Below, in pieces: positions 60,863 through 64,000 of a stretch of DNA of 64,000 bases (its first letter is position 1; each line of letters opens with the position of its first letter). Source of the stretch: Opitutaceae bacterium (GTDB lineage: Bacteria; Verrucomicrobiota; Verrucomicrobiia; Opitutales; Opitutaceae); the NCBI GenBank assembly GCA_015075305.1, contig JABTUS010000002.1, positions 372,001-436,000 of the forward strand, given 5' to 3'. The notes under the pieces were generated by a model. It worked only from the letters and a program-made list of their open reading frames with translations, made no database searches and had not been told where the DNA came from. A program made the position numbers and the translations under genes.

Positions 60863-61273
60863 TCAGTCAACCGCGATCTTGCGCGGTTTGAGCGCCTCGG
60901 CCTTGGGCAGCGTCAGAGTGAGCACCCCGTCGCGAAGCTCCGCGTTGATCTTGTCGACATCGACCGACGCGTCATGGCTCAGCGTGAGACTGAATTCCGC
61001 CTCGACGCTTTCGCGGTAGAGCGACGTCCAGGTCTCCGGAGCCTTCCAGCCACGCCTGCCTGTGACCACGATTTCCTCGCGATCGGCGCTGATTTCCAAA
61101 CCGTCCTTCGTGACTCCAGGAAGGTACACAGTAGCGGTGAACGCATCTGCCGTTTCCTGGACTCGATAGGCCGGTCGGACCGTCTGCATCGTGGTCGCGT
61201 CCGCCAATGGCAGTTCGTCACGGGTGCCGGATGGGCGATTGAATGAAGGGAGAATGGAATGTAATAGGCTCAT
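60863..61273 (-). CDS. Small heat shock protein, Hsp20/alpha-crystallin
   Basis: The 136-residue chaperone has an alpha-crystallin domain at about 35-130: YRVQETADAFTATVYLPGVTKDGLEI, IVVTGRR and INAELRDGVLTLTLPKAEALKPRKIAV. The A-x-x-x-G-V-L motif appears here as LRDGVLTLTLPK. The N-terminus is short and the I-x-I tail motif is replaced by KIAVD. It lies 84 bases downstream of a second Hsp20 gene on the same strand. It holds unfolded proteins in soluble form. Confidence 0.92.
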   Translation of the reverse strand: MSLLHSILPSFNRPSGTRDELPLADATTMQTVRPAYRVQETADAFTATVYLPGVTKDGLEISADREEIVVTGRRGWKAPETWTSLYRESVEAEFSLTLSHDASVDVDKINAELRDGVLTLTLPKAEALKPRKIAVD

Positions 61274-61357
61274 GATGATATTTTGGAACTAGCGTTGTGA
61301 TTGAAGTGTGCTGCGAATCGGGCGGGCGGCATGGCCCGCACCGACTCATGGTTTCGG

Positions 61358-61804
61358 TCAGCCGACCTGGACGGAGATCTTCCGTGGTTTCGCCTCTTCC
61401 TTCTTCGGGAGGGTTACCGTCAGGACTCCATTTTCATAGGTCGCCTTGACGGTGCTCGCCTGGACGTTCTCGGGAACGCTGATGACACGGCTGAAAGTCG
61501 TGGTTTCCGCGCTGTCGCCCTCGCCCCGCTTGCGCGAAGCCTTGATGGTGAGAGTCTGGTCGACCATGTCGACCTCGATGGCGTCGCGTGTGACACCCGG
61601 TAGGTCCGCCCGCACATACGCGTTGTCCTTGTCTTCGTACAGATCGACAGGAAACGCGGTGCCAAAGGCCTGGGTCATGCCGCCGAAGGCAGAGTTGAAC
61701 AGGCGGTCGATCTCACCATCGAGTCCGTACCAAGGATTGCGCGATGCCGTGGTGGTCGGCGAGTAGCTGCGGTAGTTTGGATGATTGTAACGTACGAGTC
61801 TCAT
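61358..61804 (-). CDS. Small heat shock protein, Hsp20/alpha-crystallin
   Basis: This 148-residue Hsp20 is the first of two in tandem. The N-terminus (NPWYGLDGEIDRLFNSAFGG) is typical. The crystallin domain is VDLYEDKDNAYVRADLPGVTRDAIEV, LTIKASRKRGEGD, FSRVISVPENVQASTVKATY and ENGVLTVTLPKKEEAKPRKI. The C-terminal ISV gives an I-x-V contact. No CIRCE or clear heat-shock promoter was seen upstream. The two proteins may form mixed oligomers (inference). Confidence 0.93.
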   Translation of the reverse strand: MRLVRYNHPNYRSYSPTTTASRNPWYGLDGEIDRLFNSAFGGMTQAFGTAFPVDLYEDKDNAYVRADLPGVTRDAIEVDMVDQTLTIKASRKRGEGDSAETTTFSRVISVPENVQASTVKATYENGVLTVTLPKKEEAKPRKISVQVG

Positions 61805-62251
61805 GATGTTTTATGGATTGATTTCGTTTTTGTTGGGAAGTGATGCTGCCTCTGTAGCGCCGTATATGCACAATCGGTGCCGTTCATCACGCACCCCTGC
61901 GCACCTTGTGAATCAGCACGTTATGTGATCCGGGAAAATGAGGGTGTGCAGCTTTTGCACCCTCGCCTGTCTCACGCTGCGCAGATTCGGCGCGTTCGAT
62001 TCCGGGATTTCATCTCCAACTTGAAATCCCGCGCCAAGCAGCAACGGCCCCCTTCCGGTGACGTTTCGCAAAGCGCCACCCCTTGGACGAACGGCGCAGC
62101 CTTCGATGGCCCCCGAGGTGCCCACTGAAACCACACTCACCCGACATTCGTCTGTTTCAGATGGATCGTTCGCCGCGCTGCCAGTGAGTCTTCAGATCTG
62201 TCGTCCTGAACGAAGCGAAGGATCCAATTCCCGCCCGACTGTGATTCCATC
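61805..62251. other. Intergenic region with a widespread mini-repeat
   Basis: These 447 bases separate the divergent Hsp20 and beta-helix genes. They hold no credible gene. At 62198-62225 lies CTGTCGTCCTGAACGAAG followed by CGAAGGATCC. This is a version of a short element seen between genes in many unrelated bacteria, which translates as x-P-E-R-S-E-G-S on one strand and I-L-R-F-x-Q-D-D on the other. The rest, including the leader of the first Hsp20 gene, shows no strong promoter or hairpin. Confidence 0.5.
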
Positions 62252-63913
62252 ATGAAACCTGCCGTTCCAATCATCACCGTCCTCCTATCTTTGACTGCTG
62301 GCATCGCGCTTTGGGGTTCGCAGAACGGGCGGGAAACCGACAATGCCAAGGCCGCGACCGACAAGAGTTCAGGGGCAGTCCTGACCCCCGAAATGTTTGG
62401 TGCCACCGGCAACGGAACGTCCCACCGGCTTTCCGAGAAATACAAGACCATCGCCGACGCCCGTAAGGACTATCCCGGTGTCCAGGACTTGAACATCACC
62501 TTCGATGGCGCCGCCTTTCAGAAGGCAGTCGATACGGCTTCCGCGAGCGGCGGCGAGGTCGCGGCCGAAGGCAGGTACGTCATCAATTCACCGATTGTCA
62601 TGAAGGACCACGTGGTCGTCGACGGCAGGAACAAGGGCACCCTGACCAACGATCGGTCCCGGGGAAAGATGCTCAACTGGGCCTTTCTTTTTGGCGACCA
62701 TGCACCGTATGGCTTCAACAAGGCCGGCAACAACGGGGCGGGGTACGAATTTTATGATGTCAACGAGCCGATGAAAATCGGGCGCGATTTCCTGACGTTG
62801 GCTCATGACGCCGACGCGTCGGCGTTCAAGATGGATCAAATCGTGATGGTGGTGTCGGCCTTCAAAAGGAATCAGAACCTCTCAAGGGTCATGCTGCCGT
62901 ACCATGTCACCATTGCGAAAATCGTGAAGCTGGACGGCAATCGGATCCATTTTGAGCATCCTTTTGACGAGGACGTGGATTCGGTTCAAATCTGTGCGAA
63001 CGGAAATTTCGACAGCCATACCGGCATAAATTTCGGGGGCGTGCAGGATGTCACCCTCAGGAATCTCACCATTGATGCCGCCCAGATCTCCGGGAGCGAG
63101 TATGCGTACAAGTGCCATATCGACAACATCCACCTGATCGACGGCGTCCGGTTGGTGGGAATGAACGCGATGGCCTACTCCACCTTCACGAACATCACCG
63201 GCACCTTCGCCTGGCGATGCATCGAGATAAAAACCGGCTCGCACAACCTGCTCGTCAAAAATATTCGCGGCACCTGCAAGCCCATCCCCGGGTTTCCCAA
63301 AGTCATCGATGCCATCTCGATCGGCCAGTACAACCGGGGTGTCACCGTGGACGGCTTCGACATCGACTTCGGCGCGGCGGCCCCGAGGATCTCCACCGTG
63401 GGTTTCCGCTCAAGGAAGGCGGTGATTTCCAACGGGGTGATCACCTGCACGCATCAAACCACCCCCTTTGTCACTTTCCACAACGAACACTATTTGGCCG
63501 ATCCGCGCTTCGGCTGCCAGGGCAACAGGCTGACGAACGTGAAGTTCCACGGGGGCTCAAGAATGAAATTCGTGTTCGAAATGGGTGACGGCACCGCCCC
63601 AAACAAGGACAAACGAAAGGACAATTGGGTCACCCAGCGGAAACTGGCCCACAGTCAAAGCAAGGCGGCAAGAACCGGCGAGCCTGCCGATCCGGACGAA
63701 ATGTTCGACGCCCCGAAAACCGAGAATGTCTATCCCGAGGGAAACCTCGTCGAGCATTGCCTGTTCCAGGGCGGTGGCGCCCATTCCGCGGTCAGCCTCA
63801 AGGGCGGCTCGGGGAACATCATCCGCAACTGCACGTTCCCGGACGCGCACCTGAAGGCTGCCCCCGCCTTCCTTTCCTCAAACCAGCTCGTCGACAATAC
63901 ATTCAGGAAGTAG
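62252..63913 (+). CDS. Exported right-handed beta-helix (pectate-lyase-like) protein
   Basis: This 553-residue protein has an N-terminal signal or anchor (MKPAVPIITVLLSLTAGIAL). LTPEMFGATGNGTSHRL, then a FDGAAFQKAVDTA-type segment, resembles the G-A-x-G-D-G-x-T-D-x-x-A-x-x-x-A start of pectate-lyase-superfamily beta-helices. It is followed by repeated short strands (GVQDVTLRNLTIDAA, HNLLVKNIRGTC, VTVDGFDIDFG, KAVISNGVITC, NIIRNCTFPDAHL). Such proteins act on or bind polysaccharides outside the cell. A catalytic family cannot be set. It is a single gene at the right edge of the window. Confidence 0.75.
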   Translation: MKPAVPIITVLLSLTAGIALWGSQNGRETDNAKAATDKSSGAVLTPEMFGATGNGTSHRLSEKYKTIADARKDYPGVQDLNITFDGAAFQKAVDTASASGGEVAAEGRYVINSPIVMKDHVVVDGRNKGTLTNDRSRGKMLNWAFLFGDHAPYGFNKAGNNGAGYEFYDVNEPMKIGRDFLTLAHDADASAFKMDQIVMVVSAFKRNQNLSRVMLPYHVTIAKIVKLDGNRIHFEHPFDEDVDSVQICANGNFDSHTGINFGGVQDVTLRNLTIDAAQISGSEYAYKCHIDNIHLIDGVRLVGMNAMAYSTFTNITGTFAWRCIEIKTGSHNLLVKNIRGTCKPIPGFPKVIDAISIGQYNRGVTVDGFDIDFGAAAPRISTVGFRSRKAVISNGVITCTHQTTPFVTFHNEHYLADPRFGCQGNRLTNVKFHGGSRMKFVFEMGDGTAPNKDKRKDNWVTQRKLAHSQSKAARTGEPADPDEMFDAPKTENVYPEGNLVEHCLFQGGGAHSAVSLKGGSGNIIRNCTFPDAHLKAAPAFLSSNQLVDNTFRK

Positions 63914-64000
63914 CCCCTGCCCCCATTCATAATGGCAGGCCAGCCATGTTGGCGCCGCACGGACTGACCTCGCGCCCTCAACGGATCGCATCAAGGTATG

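Overview
The window is a high-GC chromosomal stretch from a Gram-negative bacterium: there is a TonB-dependent receptor, a BCCP/biotin carboxylase pair, GlcDF and several exported proteins. The mix of tandem TPR/GT41 glycosyltransferases, a GH88-type hydrolase, a GMC/subunit-3 dehydrogenase and S9 peptidase, plus dispersed mini-repeats between genes, resembles Opitutaceae (Verrucomicrobiota). That placement is inference from gene content, not from a marker gene.

Layout. 1-1.35 kb: end of an EamA transporter, a broken PIN-type toxin-antitoxin pair and tRNA-Ser(GGA). 1.4-9.7 kb: two coupled SAM methyltransferases facing three tandem paralogous TPR-GT41 glycosyltransferases. 9.7-17.6 kb: GH88-type hydrolase, pdxH, a hybrid histidine kinase overlapping pdxH, sixA, a lipoate ligase, a diheme cytochrome c and a double-thioredoxin protein. 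17.7-25.7 kb: polysaccharide deacetylase and PAP2 on the minus strand, then a tightly coupled plus-strand operon (acyltransferase, GT2, MMPL exporter, AMP-ligase) meeting a FkbO/Hyg5/XanB2-type chorismatase. This looks like the tailoring and export half of an aryl-polyene/xanthomonadin-like pathway with no ketosynthase or ACP in view. 25.7-29.3 kb: GntR/FCD regulator, glcD and glcF (no glcE).

29.3-35.15 kb is a decayed defence/toxin-antitoxin island. It holds a truncated RelE, a PIN-like pseudogene with an in-frame stop, five 23-bp tandem repeats whose last copy contains the start codon of an AAA/DUF4143 ATPase, a chimeric ORF beginning as HsdR, a wHTH/nucleotidyltransferase pair with its own palindromic operator, and the HsdR C-terminus joined to what looks like a YgjP metallopeptidase tail. 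The two ends of hsdR lie in the same orientation about 2.6 kb apart with an antisense two-gene module between them.

35.2-44 kb: exported protein of unknown function, S9 peptidase, TonB receptor, and a GMC oxidoreductase with its subunit 3. A lower-GC intergenic stretch rich in inverted repeats (43.7-44.25 kb) precedes accB-accC, followed by an Asp23 protein, an AmaP-like membrane protein and an OleD-like dehydrogenase. 48.7-54.1 kb: an aldo/keto-reductase fold protein lacking all four catalytic residues, an HPF-like protein, two coupled exported TIM-barrel-like proteins and a thioredoxin-fold protein without its cysteines. 54.2-64 kb: polytopic membrane protein, fused spermidine-synthase-like protein, MscS channel, TerC, two Hsp20 genes and an exported beta-helix protein. 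The last 87 bases hold no feature I can support.
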